The notes beneath the pieces were generated by a model. That model was given only the letters and a program-made list of their open reading frames with translations. It had not been told where the DNA came from and searched no databases. Of a stretch of DNA of 64,000 bases, positions 37,016 to 50,226 are shown piece by piece; the first letter of the stretch is position 1, and the number at the start of each line of letters is the position of its first letter. The translations under genes were made by a program, and so were the position numbers. This DNA is from Chamaecyparis obtusa. Taxonomy: Eukaryota; Streptophyta; Pinopsida; Cupressales; Cupressaceae. The DNA lies in NCBI GenBank assembly GCA_027943335.1, contig BSBK01004082.1:303501-367500 (forward strand), given 5' to 3'.

Positions 37016-39654
37016 ACCCTAGCCCATACATAGCTGAACACCAGTCCTAGACTCAACTGCTTCTGTGAAAGCAACACTATTGTAGACACTCACTGAAAAT
37101 GCAAGTAGAAAGAGTACACACCCTTGATGCTATAATCTATAAGTCTAAAACCCAAATGGAGACAATCCAATACAAGAACAAGTATGCTGTAATCTCATAC
37201 ATAAGATATCTATTACAATATGCACTATATTCTTTGAACCATTAATGAGAGAAGAACACTCTATATGCAAAGAGAAGGAGAAATCTATCGAAAAAAGACC
37301 CTTCACTTGGAACCAATTCTCCTCAAAAAATTTGCAGAAGAAGGAACCCTTACAAAATCAAACAACCTACAATTTATACCACTAGCTACCTTGGAATTCT
37401 CAGAGAGAATGTAACAAGCTACGTACAGCTAGGGTTAGGGTTTTAACTACTCAACCCACCAAAAATTACATCAAAACTTAATGTAGGGGAAGGAAACCAA
37501 GCAATCTAGAGAGAGAAAATCTCCAACAGATCAGCAATTATGAAAATCTATGAGCCAGGATAGAGCACTAGGAATTTGCTATTAAAATCAGTCTAATCGG
37601 CCACCTGCAAATAGCTTCTCGAGCTCAAAAATAAACTCCACCAGGTACAAAATTCATCATGCAATCAACCACAGAGCCCCTGGACCATTTTGTAACACCT
37701 ACCACCATCAAACTAGTAAGAAATCTGCCCAAAAATCACTAAAACCAAGTACCTTTGGTTGCTGTAAACCCCTCTACAAATTTGAATCTCAACGGTTACC
37801 TCTTTGGCACCCAGCAGCACATCGGCGGTCAAAATTTAAACCTTCATCAATTTTATATCCCCACCGTCTGATCAATCTCCCCTCGTGGGCTTAACATCTT
37901 AACATTCATCTTTAATGGTGTAGTCGTGCGGTTACCAACCTCACCACCACAGGGAACCGGGCTTCATGTTACATCTGGTCACATGATCACAAGGCACTAA
38001 ACTAACCCTCATGATCATGCGACAGTAGCTTCTTAATCATATAATGCCGATCGCAAACCACCCACAAAAATCCTGACCTGGGCCCATGTTCAAATCCACC
38101 ATACCGCCAGCACGAACCAATCAGAGATCACCACAACCTCACCTACCACTGAGCCCACCAAATAGCCATAGACAGGCCCCAACACATGTGGCACCCTATC
38201 GCATGATCGCATAGCCCAGAAATGGGCTATGCAAACATGTGGCAACTCGCAGACCGCTACCGTAACCGCCACCGTAACCATCACTACAACCACCACCAGA
38301 ACCGCTAACTGACTGGAACCACCATGGACACATGTCGACCAGTCACATGATCGCATAGCCAAAAATTGGGCTATGCAACCATGCGACAGCCAACCAAAAG
38401 CTACCACATGACCACCAAACAGCAACCAACACCACTCCACCGATGGTCCCTAGGGACACATGGCAAGCGGTCGCATGATCGCATAGCAAAAAACTAGGCT
38501 ATGTGACCATGTGATAGCCAATCACAAGCTGCCACATGTCCACCTCCAAAACCACTACCACATGAAGATAACACCACCGCTCATCGGCCATTAGAACACT
38601 GCCACCACACCCATTGCCAGGCCCCAACACCACGTGGCACTCGGTCGCATGATTGCATAGCCAAAAATTGGGCTATGTGATTATGTGAAAGCCAACCAAA
38701 GGCCACCACATAACCACCTTTGAGACCATGGAACTGCAACTAGACCAACTGCGAAGAGCCGTGACCCACATGGACAGGTGGCAAGCGATCGCATGATCGC
38801 ATGTTAGAAAAATATGACATGTGACCATGCGACAGCCAATCAGGAAGAGCCACCTATCATCCCTCTAACACCAGGCCCACTCAGCATCATGCAGACGAAT
38901 GAAAACCTGCCAACACAGAACAATGTGGCACATAAGAAACTACTTGGCAAATAGGACCCACCGAAGAACTACCGCCTGAGAAAAGTAACATCAACAGCCC
39001 ACATAAGATTGCAAAGGTCTAACAAATCTCTTGTGAACTTACACCCACCGTTCATCTTCTGACATCATCAAGGCCCGCTGAGCCTTTAGAAATTTAGGTC
39101 CCACCACACATCGCACTTGCCCACTTGAGCGAAAGAAGACCGCCAGGCAGCTGAACAAAAACTAGGACCCGCACGGCTAGGTGGCAAGCGGTCGCATGAT
39201 TGCATGTCAGAAAAGTATGACATGCGGCCATGTGATAGCCAATCAGGAAGAGCTTGGACCCACCATCCACATGGGACCTGCGCAGTTGAGGGAAAACACC
39301 ACAAATAAGAAACTGTGAGGTCGAAAACATAGGGTTTTTGACATAGCAGAAGACCGAAAAGACATAGATTTTTTGATGCCAAAGGACAAGCGCACAAAAG
39401 CAGGAAACATAGGGCCAAAAACATCATGGACTTTCAGAAACACTATGGGTTTTTGACACTGTGAAATTTTTTGAAAAACTTCCCGTGGACCTCCAAATTT
39501 TAATAACTTTCTGGGCTTTGCGAATTTGGAGATGTAGTTTGGACTAGAGCAAGGTGACAACAAAAAAAAGCACGAGGTAGGACACTTGACAAACACATTG
39601 CAGGGAACAGGCCAATCTCACAAGATTTTTCTATGATAGAAAATTAGCCTAATA
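37016..39654. repeat. Element C left LTR, truncated
   Basis: 2639 bases ending CCTAATA. It differs from the right LTR at about 8 percent of positions in two blocks compared by eye. Confidence 0.85.
37968..39245. repeat. Seven hairpin palindromes in C left LTR
   Basis: Hairpins near 37975, 38198, 38343, 38468, 38642, 38786 and 39188. The one at 38343 reads TCACATGATCGCATAGCC, AAAAATT, then GGGCTATGCAACCATGCGA. Confidence 0.9.
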
Positions 39655-40441
39655 GTGGTTCTGTCTGGGGACGATGGATAACTTGTGCCCATGTGAGAAT
39701 TCAGGATTTTTGGGAGAGCAAACCACCAACAGGACAAAAAGGTAGGGACCTCAGAAAGAATAAATAAATAAATAAAATGCAGGGAATAGGAAAGTACACA
39801 ACAGGAAGGGGAAATATATTTACAAAATGTACATTTTATATAGAAATTTGCAGCAACAAATAAGAGTTAGTTCTTGCCTCTGTCAAAAACTTGATTTTCA
39901 TTGCTTCCTTCATGTTGCACATCAGACATTTTGTTTTCATTTGTCTCCACAAGCTTGTCAACATGTTCAACCAGCATATCAAGAAGAACAAAGTATCTTT
40001 CTTCATAGTGCATGTAAAATTTTTTGGCACTCTCTCCATCCTGCTCACTATGAAAGTATGATTCGGCATGTCAATGGTCAGTACCTCTATACTAAAACTG
40101 ATCTTCACCTACTGACTCATGCATGCTATCAACTAGAAACACAAAAGCCTCATACTCTACCTGCAAAAAGGCCTCATCTAAATCTTATCTTTACATTTCC
40201 ACAGGTGTAACCGGCTGGACCTCAAAAGAATAGTCAGATTGATACCCACAGATGGAGAATGAACACCCTAAATCAACTGGATCTGAAACCTCCACATGCT
40301 CCTCAAACAAAGGATTGACAACTTCATGCAATACACCTTGTTGAACATCATGACAAAAAATGGGCTGAGAATCAAATTTTTTATTATATAAAGCATTGGA
40401 AAACACCTTAAAATCAGCACCCATCTCAACCTCATGGAGAC
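39655..40441. other. Element C internal region, left part
   Basis: The edge reads TGGTTCTGTCTGGGGACGAT, a primer-site-like sequence matching that of element B. A minus-strand frame (40445-40191, beginning MSLHEVEMGADFKVF) overlaps the end of the larger frame in another register. It may be a second small protein or the same protein after a frameshift. Confidence 0.5.
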
Positions 40442-41002
40442 TCACAGCACACGAAGATTCACTGATATCATACTAGAAATTATTTTTTCTTTATCTTCAT
40501 ACCCTGAGGATGAATCATCCTCAGTATCTTCACTATCCAAAGAATGTTCACTTTCATCATCACTTTCCTCTTCCCATGTTGTATCTGACTCATATGAAGA
40601 CACCACACCCTCACTGTCTTCATCACTCTCAACATCAGCACTTAAGGACATGAACCTAAGTGCATCCTCAAGCTCAAGGCTGTCATCACTAAGTATCCAA
40701 TCCCTAACACATCTGTAATTCTCTTCCCACAAAGCATCTGACCAACTAGTTGACTCAAGAAAATAGAGCTCCAAGAATAAACCAATGAACTTAGATTCAG
40801 GAAACTCAACATCCTCAGGAAGCTCATCATACATCTCACAAAATCTATCATAAAACAGAGATATGGATAGATCTTGTCTGCATCCTACCTTCAACCTTAC
40901 CAATTTTATATAATCTCTAAGGATGCCTTGTTCTAATAATGCAATCTCATTATTCATCCTATCCATTACAACCAATGCAATACTTCCATAAAATTCTACC
41001 AA
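40442..41002 (-). CDS. Acidic protein of unknown function in element C
   Basis: An uninterrupted 186-codon frame starting at ATG 41002 (MVEFYGSIALVVMDRMNNEI). The first 125 residues have mixed, globular-looking composition with several aromatic and Cys residues. The last third is dominated by Ser, Glu and Asp (VESDEDSEGVVSSYESD, then EEESDDESEHSLDSED). No zinc knuckle, protease or polymerase motif is visible. If the element reads on the minus strand, the frame lies about 400 bases inside the 5' LTR, where gag would be; if it reads on the plus strand, the frame is antisense. Its openness stands out among so many broken frames, but Ser/Glu/Asp repeats can stay open by chance. Confidence 0.45.
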   Translation of the reverse strand: MVEFYGSIALVVMDRMNNEIALLEQGILRDYIKLVRLKVGCRQDLSISLFYDRFCEMYDELPEDVEFPESKFIGLFLELYFLESTSWSDALWEENYRCVRDWILSDDSLELEDALRFMSLSADVESDEDSEGVVSSYESDTTWEEESDDESEHSLDSEDTEDDSSSGYEDKEKIISSMISVNLRVL

Positions 41003-41409
41003 ACTGCAACTAAGAACTTGAAGTATGGTAACCTTTAATCACACCTTACTCCTTTCTTTGTGCTTGACCACTTAATAAGGAGACATTTAAAACTTGAAAA
41101 ATACCTAAAAATTCTGCAGCAAGAACCTTGCTTGTTGATTGGAAGGCAAGGCAGATCTAGAGCTCAACATGCAGCTCCATCAAGTTCTTTCTTTGTAGAG
41201 TCACCACCTCCTTGAAGAGGAAAGTATATTCTTTATTTCTGCTCCCAACCAACACAAAACTCACTAGGATAACATGCACTGCTTATCAGGGAACACACTG
41301 ATCAAATAGAGAACTCAGAGTCGCCACTCAACACTTAGTGAGAAGATATAGTTAATACCTTTTGTTTATCTGACTCTATTCTAGACTCTCCCCAGCAGAG
41401 TCACCATCT
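41003..41409. other. Element C internal region, right part
   Basis: About 400 bases that match 24016-24360 of element B. The edge on the minus strand reads TGGTGACTCTGCTGGGGA, the better of the two primer-site candidates. Confidence 0.6.
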
Positions 41410-44400
41410 TGTTGGCTCTTTTCCTTGTAGGACCAAGCTTGAATCAAATAGTTAGGCTTAAAACACTGGTTAGGCACTCAAGCTTGACAAGAAAAATAAA
41501 CCAATTGATGAGGATAAAGATAAATCCTCCTTCTTTGAGCTCCACATTCACTCACATGGGTATTGCCTTATTTGCACACTCAAGACACCTGATGACAAAA
41601 CCAAAGGCTTGCAGATAGATTAATGTGGAATAACAATCAATCTCCTATAGGTATCTTGTACCCCAATGATAGAAAGCCTCATGCAATAGCCCTACTTGCA
41701 TGGAATGAGATTGAAAGCTAGAAACCTATCCTAACAACATGAAAGGGAAAGAGTGGAATTGAAAGGAAATGATTTTAAATGGATTTGAAGGGACCCCTGA
41801 GAAATCCTAAGTCCCTAATAGACCAGTACCTTATCTAATGGGCAGCAGAGTCAAATACTTCACTGCAATAGAGCTATGAAACAAGAAGACAACACACTCA
41901 CCCTGACCAGATCATACATTACCAAACCACCTGTGCACCCAAATATGTTATCACTTATCCAAATGAAGACCTAAGAACAAGCAATACATTAACCAGCATC
42001 CACTAGAAGACAAGCATGATGCATCTTTGATACCCTAGCCCATACATATCTGAACACCAGTCCTAGACTCATCTACTTCTGTGAAGGCAACTCTATTGCA
42101 GACACTCACTAGAAATGCAAGTAGAAAGAGTACACACCCTTGATGTTGTAATCTATAAGTCTAAAACCCAAATGGAGACAATCTGATACAATAACAAGTA
42201 TGCTGCAATCTCATACATAAGACATATGTTACAATATGCACTGTATTCTCTGAACCAGCAATGAGAGAAGAACACTCTATATGCAGAGAGAAGGAGAAAT
42301 CTACCAGAAAAAGACCCTTCACTTGGAACCAATTCTCCTCAAAAATTTTGCAGATGAAGGAACCCTTACAAAATTGAACAACCTACAATTTATACCACTA
42401 GCTGCCTTGGAATTCTTAGAGAGAATGCAACAAGCTACGGATAGCTAGGGTCAGGGTTTCAACTACTCAACCCACCAAAAATTACATCAAAACTTAATGC
42501 AGGGGCAGGAAACCAAGCAATCTAGAGAGAGAAAATCTCCAACAGATCAGCAATTATGAAAATCTAAGAGCCAAGATAGAGCACTAGGAATTTGCTATTA
42601 AAATTAGCCTAATCAGCCACCTGTAAACAACTTCTTGAGCTCAAAAATAAACTCCACCAGGTACAAAAGTCATCATGCAATCAACCACAGAGCCCCTGGA
42701 CCACTTCGAAACACCTACCGCCATCAAACCAGTAAGAAATCCACCCAAAAATCATTAAAACCAGGTACCTTTGGTTGCTAAAAACCCTTCTACAAATTTG
42801 AATCTCAACGGTTACCTCTTTGGTGCCCAGCAGCAGATCGACGGTCAAAATTTAAACCTTCATCAACTTTATAGCCCCGTCGTATGATCAATCTCCCCTC
42901 GCGGGCTTAACATCTTAACATTCATCTTTAGTGGCACAGTTGCATGGTTACCAACCTCACCGCCATAAGGAACTAGGCTTCATGTTATGTCTGGTCACAT
43001 GATCGCAAGGCACTAAACTAACCCTCACGATCATGCGATGGCAGCTTCTTAACTATGCAATGCCAACCGCAAACCACCCACAAAAATCCTAACCTAGGTC
43101 TATGTTCAAATACACCATCCCACTAGCACAGACCAATTGGAGATCACCACGACCTCACCTACCATTGAGCCCACCAAATAGCTACAAACGAGCCCCAACA
43201 CATGTGGTGCCCTATCGCATGATCGTATAGCCCGAAAATGGGCTATGCGAACATGCGGCAATCCACAGACCGCTACCATAACCGCCACCGCAACCCTCAC
43301 CGCAACCACCAACTGACTGCAACCACCATGCACATGTGTCAATCAGTCACATGATCGCATAGCCAAAAACTAGGCTATGTGACCATGCGACAACAAACCA
43401 AAAGCTACCACATGACCACCAAACAGCAACCAGCACCACTCTGCCGATGGGCCCTAGGGACATGTGGCAAGCGGTTGCATGATTGCATAGCCAAAAACTA
43501 GGCTATACGACCATGTGAAAACCAATCATAGGCTGCCACATGTCTACCTCTAGAACCACTACTGTATGAAGATAACACCACCGCCCGCCGGCTAATAAAA
43601 CACCGCCACCGCACCCGGAAGATGCCTCATCACTCGCTACCAGGCCCCAACACCACGTGGTACCTAGTCGTATGATCGCATATCCAAAAACTAGGCTATG
43701 TGATTATATGACAGCCAACCAAAGGCCACCACATAACCACCTCTGGGACCACGAAACTGCAACTAGACCAACTACAAAGAGCTGGGACCCACATGGACAG
43801 GTGGCAAGTAGTCGCATGATCGCATGTTAAAAAATTCTGACATGCAGCCATGTGACAGCCAATCATGAAGAGCCACCTATCACCCCTCTGACACCGGGCC
43901 CACTTAACATCATGCGGATGAATGAAAACCTTCCAACATAGAACAGTGTGGCACATAAGAAACCACTTGGCAAATAGGACCCACCGAAGAACTGTCGCTT
44001 GAGAAAAGTAATATCAACGACCAGCGTAAGATCGCAAAGGTCTGACAAATCTCTTGCAAACTTACACCCACCATTCATCTTCTAACATCATCAGGGCCCG
44101 CTGAGCCTTCAAAAATTTAGGTCCCACCACACATCGCACTTGCGCACTTGAGGGAAAGAAGACCGCTAGGTAGCTGAACAGAAACTGGGACCCACATGGC
44201 TAGGTGGCAAGCAGTCGCATGATCGCATGTTAGAAAAGTCTGACATGCAGCCATGTGATAGCCAATCAGGAAGAGCCTAGACCCACCATCCACGTCGGAC
44301 CTATGCAGTTGAGGGAAAACACCATAAATAAGAAACTGCGAGGTTGAAAATAGATAGGGTTTTTGACACAGTGGAAGACCGAAAACACATAGAGTTTTTG

Positions 44401-44694
44401 ACGCCAAAGGACAAGCGCACAAAAGTAGGAAACACAGTGATGAAAACATACAGACCGAAAACATCATGGACTTTCAAAAACACTGTGGGTTTTCGACACT
44501 GTGGAAAATTTTGAAAAACATCCCACGGACCTCCAAATTTTAATAACTTTCTGGGGTTTGTGAATTTGGAGATGCAGTTTGGACCAGAGCAAGGTGACAA
44601 CAAAAAAAAGCATGAGGCAGGACACTTGACAAACACATTGTAGGGAACAGGCCAATCTCACAAGATTTTGCTATGACAGAAAATTGGCCTAACA
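41410..44694. repeat. Element C right LTR
   Basis: 3285 bases from TGTTGG to CTAACA. The family's LTR length is taken from this copy. Confidence 0.9.
42985..44265. repeat. Seven hairpin palindromes in C right LTR
   Basis: Counterparts of the left array, near 42995, 43215, 43348, 43471, 43667, 43811 and 44214, in the same order and spacing. Confidence 0.9.
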
Positions 44695-47600
44695 CAACAT
44701 AACCCATTTTTCTAGCCGACCAAAAAGATCAATTTGTGAGAAAAGATGTTTCAAAGGATAAGACTTGACAATCACATTAACTTTAGCAATTATAAGATAA
44801 TGCTTGAGTTTCTGACATGCATAAACTACAGCTAGACATTGTCTTTCTAAATTTGTATATCATGGTTCATAATCAATTAAAGTTTGACTAATGTAATACA
44901 AAGGTTTTTCTTTACCATTATCATCAATTTGAGCTAACAATGCACTCATAGCCCGTGGAGTCGCTAAAGTGTATAATTGAAATGATTTATCAAAATTTGC
45001 AGGCTGCAAGATAGGAGGATGCGCAAGATACTCCTTAAATTTCTCAAAAGTTTGTTTGCACTCTTCATTCCAAGAGAAAATGGTATCCTTTCTAAGCAAG
45101 GAAGTAAAAGGAATAGTTCACTCCACTAAATTAGAAATAAAGTGATGAATAGCTTGTATTTTTCCTTGTAAACTTTGTAACTAAGAAATATTCTTAGGAG
45201 GAGGCATATTAACAATAGCATCAATCTTTTTAGTATCTACCTTGATGCCTTGCTTAGAGATTATAAATCCTAATAATTTACCAGAATCAACTCCAAAAAC
45301 ACACTTCTTAGGATTCAATCTCATATTATAACTTCTAATTTTGTCAAAAATCTATCGTAAAATAGTAACGTGATCTTCTCTCTGTATAGATTTTTCCAAG
45401 ATGTCATCCACATAATCTTCAATAATCTTATGAATGTAATCATGAAAAATCAAAGTCATAGCCCATTGATAAGTTGCTCCCGCATTTTTTAATCCAAAAG
45501 GCATCATGACCCAACAAAAGGTTCCCTAAGGCATTATAAATGTAGTCTTAAATTGATCCTCAGGAGGGATAAAGATTTGATTGTATCCCAAAAAACCATC
45601 CATAAAAGATAACAAGGCATGACCCACTGTTGAATCCACAATCATATCAATATTAGGTAGTGGGAAATCATCTTTCAAGGATGCCTTATTTAAATCTCTA
45701 AAATGAATGCACATCTTTATCTTATTTTCTCCTTTTGATACTGGCACAATGTTTGAAATCCAATCTGAATAATCAATAGAATGGATAAATCCAGAATCCA
45801 ATAATTTTTCAATTTCACTTTTAACTAGCAAAGTGATTCATGGATTCATCTTTCAAATTTTCTTCTTCACAAGTTTCATATTTGGCTTTAAAACAATGTT
45901 ATGAGTAACAATCTTAGAATCTATACCTAGCATATCTAAATATGTCCAAGCGAAGATATCCTTAAATTTGAGAAAAAGGGAAACCAACTGATCATGTTCA
46001 TCCTAATCCAAACATCTCCCAATTTTTATCAACCTTTCAGAGTCATTTGCATCCACTTGAATATCAATAGTTTCAGTAATTAACAAATCACTTCTTACCG
46101 AAGGATCCATTGGTAAATGGAGAATATCATGTTCTTTATATTCACCAAAATAAGCATCAATTTTCAAACAATAAGGCTTTCCTCATTGTGATGAAACTTA
46201 GGTAAATCTTCATAAACCCCTAAAAATTTCATTAAGGCTTCATCTTTAGGAAAAATATCCAAAGAGGATTGTTGATTAAGGTTGATACATAATGGGTTAA
46301 CCAACCTCAACTGTCCACTACAAATATGATTAACATTAAGAGGAAAAGCCAATGGTTTTCTATAAGGATTAAATCCTAATCCATATGTATGATCATAGAC
46401 TTCATTATCCAAAGGTACTTGTATACCTTATTCATGTTTACCACATCCTTTCCCATTAAATCCTGATTTCTTGAGAAAATGATAACCAAGACCATATCGA
46501 TCAGTCATGTCAGAAGGAGTCCAAGGAGTGGCATATGTCACAATGTCATAACAATAAGGCTTTATAGTGTCAAGTGTTTCATTAATCGAGGTGGCAACAA
46601 AATTACTTTTTAATTCTTCGGACAACGGAGAAGAAATAAAAACTTTTTTCTCAAATTCATTTTGTGGCTTCATGAATTCTAAATTAGAGACCTTGTATTC
46701 TCTAATAAATGTAGAAGAGGTTCAAAGATTTTGGCATATTTAGCATTTAAGAAAGAGTTTAGGGCATCATCCACATGTAATATATACATTAGATTATTAT
46801 AGATGAACCTAACCTTGCGATGAAGTGTAGAAGGAACTGCATGCATAGTATGTAACCAAGGTCTTCCTAAAAGAAGATTATAGTTTAGAGGTCCAGGCAT
46901 AACATGAATAGGATTATTTAGAATAATGGGACCTACTTTAACAAGTAAGGTTATAATACCCAAAGTTCTTTTCAAAATATTATCAAATCCACATATAGGA
47001 ACATTATCAAGTTGAATAGTAGATAAATAAGCTTTAATGGCCTTGAGCATATCCATGATACAAACATTAAGTCCTTATCCATTATCAATTAAGGTTCTTC
47101 GAATGATACTCTGTTTAATCGAGACAACCACCATAAGAGCATCATATTGATTCTGCACCTCTAAGGAAGGTAAATCATTATCAGAAAAAAAATAGGAGGT
47201 ACAGAAGGCATAGTATGCATACAATTCAAAATATAATGAATGTTCTCTTGATTAGGAGGCGAAGCAGGAAGAGTAGATAGAGCTTTTTGCAATGCCTCAT
47301 GATATGTTGGGGAAGTTTGAAGTATTTCCCATAAAGATATCTTAGTAGGAGTAGCACATAATTGATCAACTAAGTTGTACTCCTTAAAGGTAGATGGATA
47401 CCTACGTGCTTGAGGAAGCATAGGTTGAGAAGGAGGTAATGAAACTAGAACAGTAGGCTGAGGGCTATTCCGTGTGTGATAAGCATGTGAAACAAAATCA
47501 GTGTTATCAAAGAAATCCAAAGGATCTCTAGGTTTACCCTTAATGGTTATAGGAGGACATCATTTTACCATCATCAAAGGTGAAGGATATATTATTGTAG

Positions 47601-47960
47601 GTTTATCAATGTTGCAAATAGTGGGACATGAAGGTAACCATGCACACACCCTATGGTAAAGGTCAATTGGAGAGGTTGTGGAGGAGAGTGAAATAGGAAT
47701 AGGATCCATGGAGACCATATTCAAACCTTTTTCAGCCTCACTACCATGTACCTCATTGGGGAATCTATCCTCAATAAAAACCTCATCAAAGTACTCAAAA
47801 CAAGAATCATACATGTCGAATACAAAGAAAGTACTAAAAGCATGAAAATATTTTTGTATTTTTAAAGGAATTTTGCAATGTTTTTGTATTTTTGAAACAT
47901 AAAAAATGCAAGAAAGAAATCTAATCTTATAAGTATACAAGATTTAAATCTAACACCATA
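44695..47960 (-). pseudogene. Gypsy polyprotein: protease, reverse transcriptase, RNase H
   Basis: Right to left: a 5' frame (MYDSCFEYFDEVFIEDRF) and a linker (NLVDQLCATPTKISLWEILQ); protease with LIDNG directly followed by TAA at 47075-47077, then NLLLGRPWLHTMHAVPSTLH; reverse transcriptase (FIHSIDYSDWISNIVPV, RDLNKASLKDDFPLPNID) with its YVDD centre at 45403-45414; RNase H (YYISQTL, YTNLERQCLAVVYACQKLKHYL). At least eight in-frame stops or shifts are present. No capsid region or CCHC knuckle is visible between LTR and protease, so gag seems to be missing. The frame stops at element C. Confidence 0.85.
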
Positions 47961-47980
47961 CAACAAAGATTTGTTGTAAA

Positions 47981-47991
47981 CGGGTTCACCA
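47981..47991 (-). promoter_or_regulatory. Gypsy primer-binding site candidate
   Basis: On the minus strand TGGTGAACCCG starts three bases inside the LTR. The same motif borders the related LTR at 51485. I cannot assign the tRNA. Confidence 0.6.
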
Positions 47992-47994
47992 AAA

Positions 47995-49517
47995 TGAATA
48001 CAGTTAAAATGGAAACATAGTAATGTACCTAACATTCAACACATATTCATTTGAAATTGAAATTGGAATAACATAAGTAAATACTTGAAAATCAATAGGT
48101 CAAGATACATACTTCATCGTGAAATTGATTTATAAATACCTATTTTTTAAAGTCCGTGTATACTTTTGAGTAAATTTGAAACCTATTTTGGACTGGAAAT
48201 GCTAAGATAGAGAAAACCCAGAAATATTTTTCAGAGATGGCTCAGCTTGGGTTTGACCCTCATAAAAGGTCAAATACTACATTTTTTATTTGAAGTCCAA
48301 TTTTGATTCTGTTCGCAGAGCCTGGAAGCTTGGCAAAAAGGGTACTCAAATCTGTCATCTGATTCCTGAAATAGAAACTATAGATATCTGAAAAAGGGAG
48401 TTCTATGGGTGGCTATATAGGGTTTTCCCTTAGTCAAACCCCCATTTTAGTGGTCTCCACCTCCACGAATAGCCGATTGAAATAGAATGTGTGTGTTTAT
48501 GTATTGAAAGTGTAATGCCAAGATCTAATCTTCTTGATCAAAACCCTAGCATGAATATGTATGAAACAACAATGCATAGATTTGAATAAGATAGAAAAGC
48601 ATACCAAGCCCCCAAGGCTAAAGTACTTCTACCCAAATCACAATCCGTAATTGCTACTCCATGATTGAGTCCTTGAATGCTTGAAAGTTGATAATGGTGG
48701 ATCAAGGAAGAAAGGATCTCTCTTGCTCCAAATATGAGTTCACAAAGATGCTTGATGTCAACAATGGCTTGATCTTCTATATCTTCCTCTTTCTATCTTG
48801 CACCTTCACTATCCCTTGCTTGCACTTGAGAGCTTACAATTTCTTGATTGTGGATGTGAAAATGAGAGAGGAAGGCCTCCTTTTATAGTGAATTAGGGCA
48901 CAATCCTCTAGAGGGGCCACCTTGGAAAATTAAATCCCAATTAGGTCCTAACCTTTAGAAAATATACCTAGATTAAATTCAATTAAAGGATTTACCATTC
49001 CGAAACCCAAAATGATTAACCCGAAGGTGGGAAACTAAATATCCCAAAAGCCCAAAGCCCAAAAATCAAAGATTTTCAAAATTTAGAGAAAGGGGTCAAA
49101 ATCAAGGTTGGACCTGACCTAGTCAAGTCTAAGATTGAACCTGACCTAGTCAGGTTTGACCTCAACCCTAACCTAGTCAGGTTTGACCTTGAATCTGACC
49201 CTGGTCATAGATTGACTTAGAACCCAATTAGGAGGTCCTGAGGATGCCTAGAACAGAACAAAATGTCTGAGATAGACATAAACTTCTATGATTATTATGA
49301 TGAAGGACATGAGGACCTATTTCTAAGTCCTATCTATAAAATAGAACCATGGAAGAGGGAAATTAAGGAGAATCCTTAGGATCCTAACCTTAATTTTACC
49401 TAGAATGAAGAAAATGAGTGCAAAATGCATCCTAAATTAATGTCTATCATGATAAATGTAGTAAAATAGGGTGCTAAACCTATCAAGATGGAAGTGCTTC
49501 CATTTTAAGATGATATA
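47995..49517 (-). repeat. Gypsy 5' LTR
   Basis: 1523 bases, homologous end to end with 14610-16152. The outer end reads GATGATATA where the other LTR has GATGATACA, so the terminal CA has become TA. TTTGACC/GACCT repeats lie near 49095-49205. Confidence 0.85.
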
Positions 49518-49792
49518 GTTGTATACAAATATTAAATTTATTGTTGAAAATAATCAATATTGACATTTAATCATATAAATTTGAAAAATGTAGGATTTGG
49601 AATAAAAAAATTATTTTTGGAAAATGTATGGTATTTATAATGAAAATTATTTTAATTTTAATTTTTGTATAAAGTTAAATTTTTTGAGAAGTTCAACAAT
49701 AAAAAAATCATTCAATTTCTAAAAAGGTTAGATTTATTATTGGAATAATTTGTATTGACATTTAATTATATAAAATCAAAAAGTGTAGGAGA
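49518..49792. other. No gene; AT-rich flank
   Basis: About 275 bases of AT-rich sequence. A stretch near 49535 (TAAATTTATTGTTG) resembles one just left of the gypsy element near 14553, but I see no duplication of target-site type. Confidence 0.4.
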
Positions 49793-50226
49793 TGTTAGTA
49801 AAATATATTACATAGTTCACAAGGATTGTGTATTTTCCTTATATACACTTGTGTTGTGAACAATGAGTTCTCGGGGTGGACATAACCTTCTTTGGGTAGT
49901 GAGCCTGGGCAGTGAGCCTACTCTTTTTCTTTGACTCCTAACAGGGACTATGTATTGTAATGTTTCAATAAGCTCCTAACAAGACTAATATTCTAACAAT
50001 GATACTATACTCTCAGTACATCATTAGTGGTTGTTAATTCCCGCCGATGTTTTACCTTTAATAGGGTTTCCTCGACAACAAAATATTGTGTTATTGTGTT
50101 GGCATTCATTGTGTTATCATTTTATTTGGTGTTCATGCTATTCAATGTTTAAAAGTTTAATAATCTGTCATAGATCTGATTCACCCCCCCCCCCTCAGTT
50201 TTATTGGTGGACTATTATTCCTAACA
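49793..50226 (+). mobile_element. Short copia-type LTR
   Basis: 434 bases with 6-bp inverted ends (TGTTAG and CTAACA) and a GATTCACC...CCTCAGTT block near the end, as in the other copia LTRs here. The preceding bases AAAAAGTGTAGGAGA are purine-rich, consistent with a 3' LTR. There is no primer site after it and no target duplication, so the rest of the element is gone. Confidence 0.6.

Larger units (their letters stand above)
37016..44694. mobile_element. Retroelement with 3.3-kb LTRs, left end truncated (element C)
   Basis: The right LTR (41410-44694) is complete at 3285 bases; the left LTR starts only at 37016, matching from position 42032 of the right one, so about 620 bases are missing. 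The internal region of about 1.75 kb carries one sizeable open frame on the minus strand. It is a relative of element B: both internal edges and the LTR palindromes correspond. It separates the two RNase H domains of the gypsy polyprotein. Because the left edge is truncated, no target duplication can be checked; CAACA follows the right end. Confidence 0.85.

Noticed and set aside
38090..38440. Open frames in the palindrome zones (also 22471-22731, 26102-26368, 43106-43342)
   Set aside because: They read repeated arms such as RSCDR and ATMVV-like runs in several registers at once, and corresponding frames are not kept between the two LTRs.
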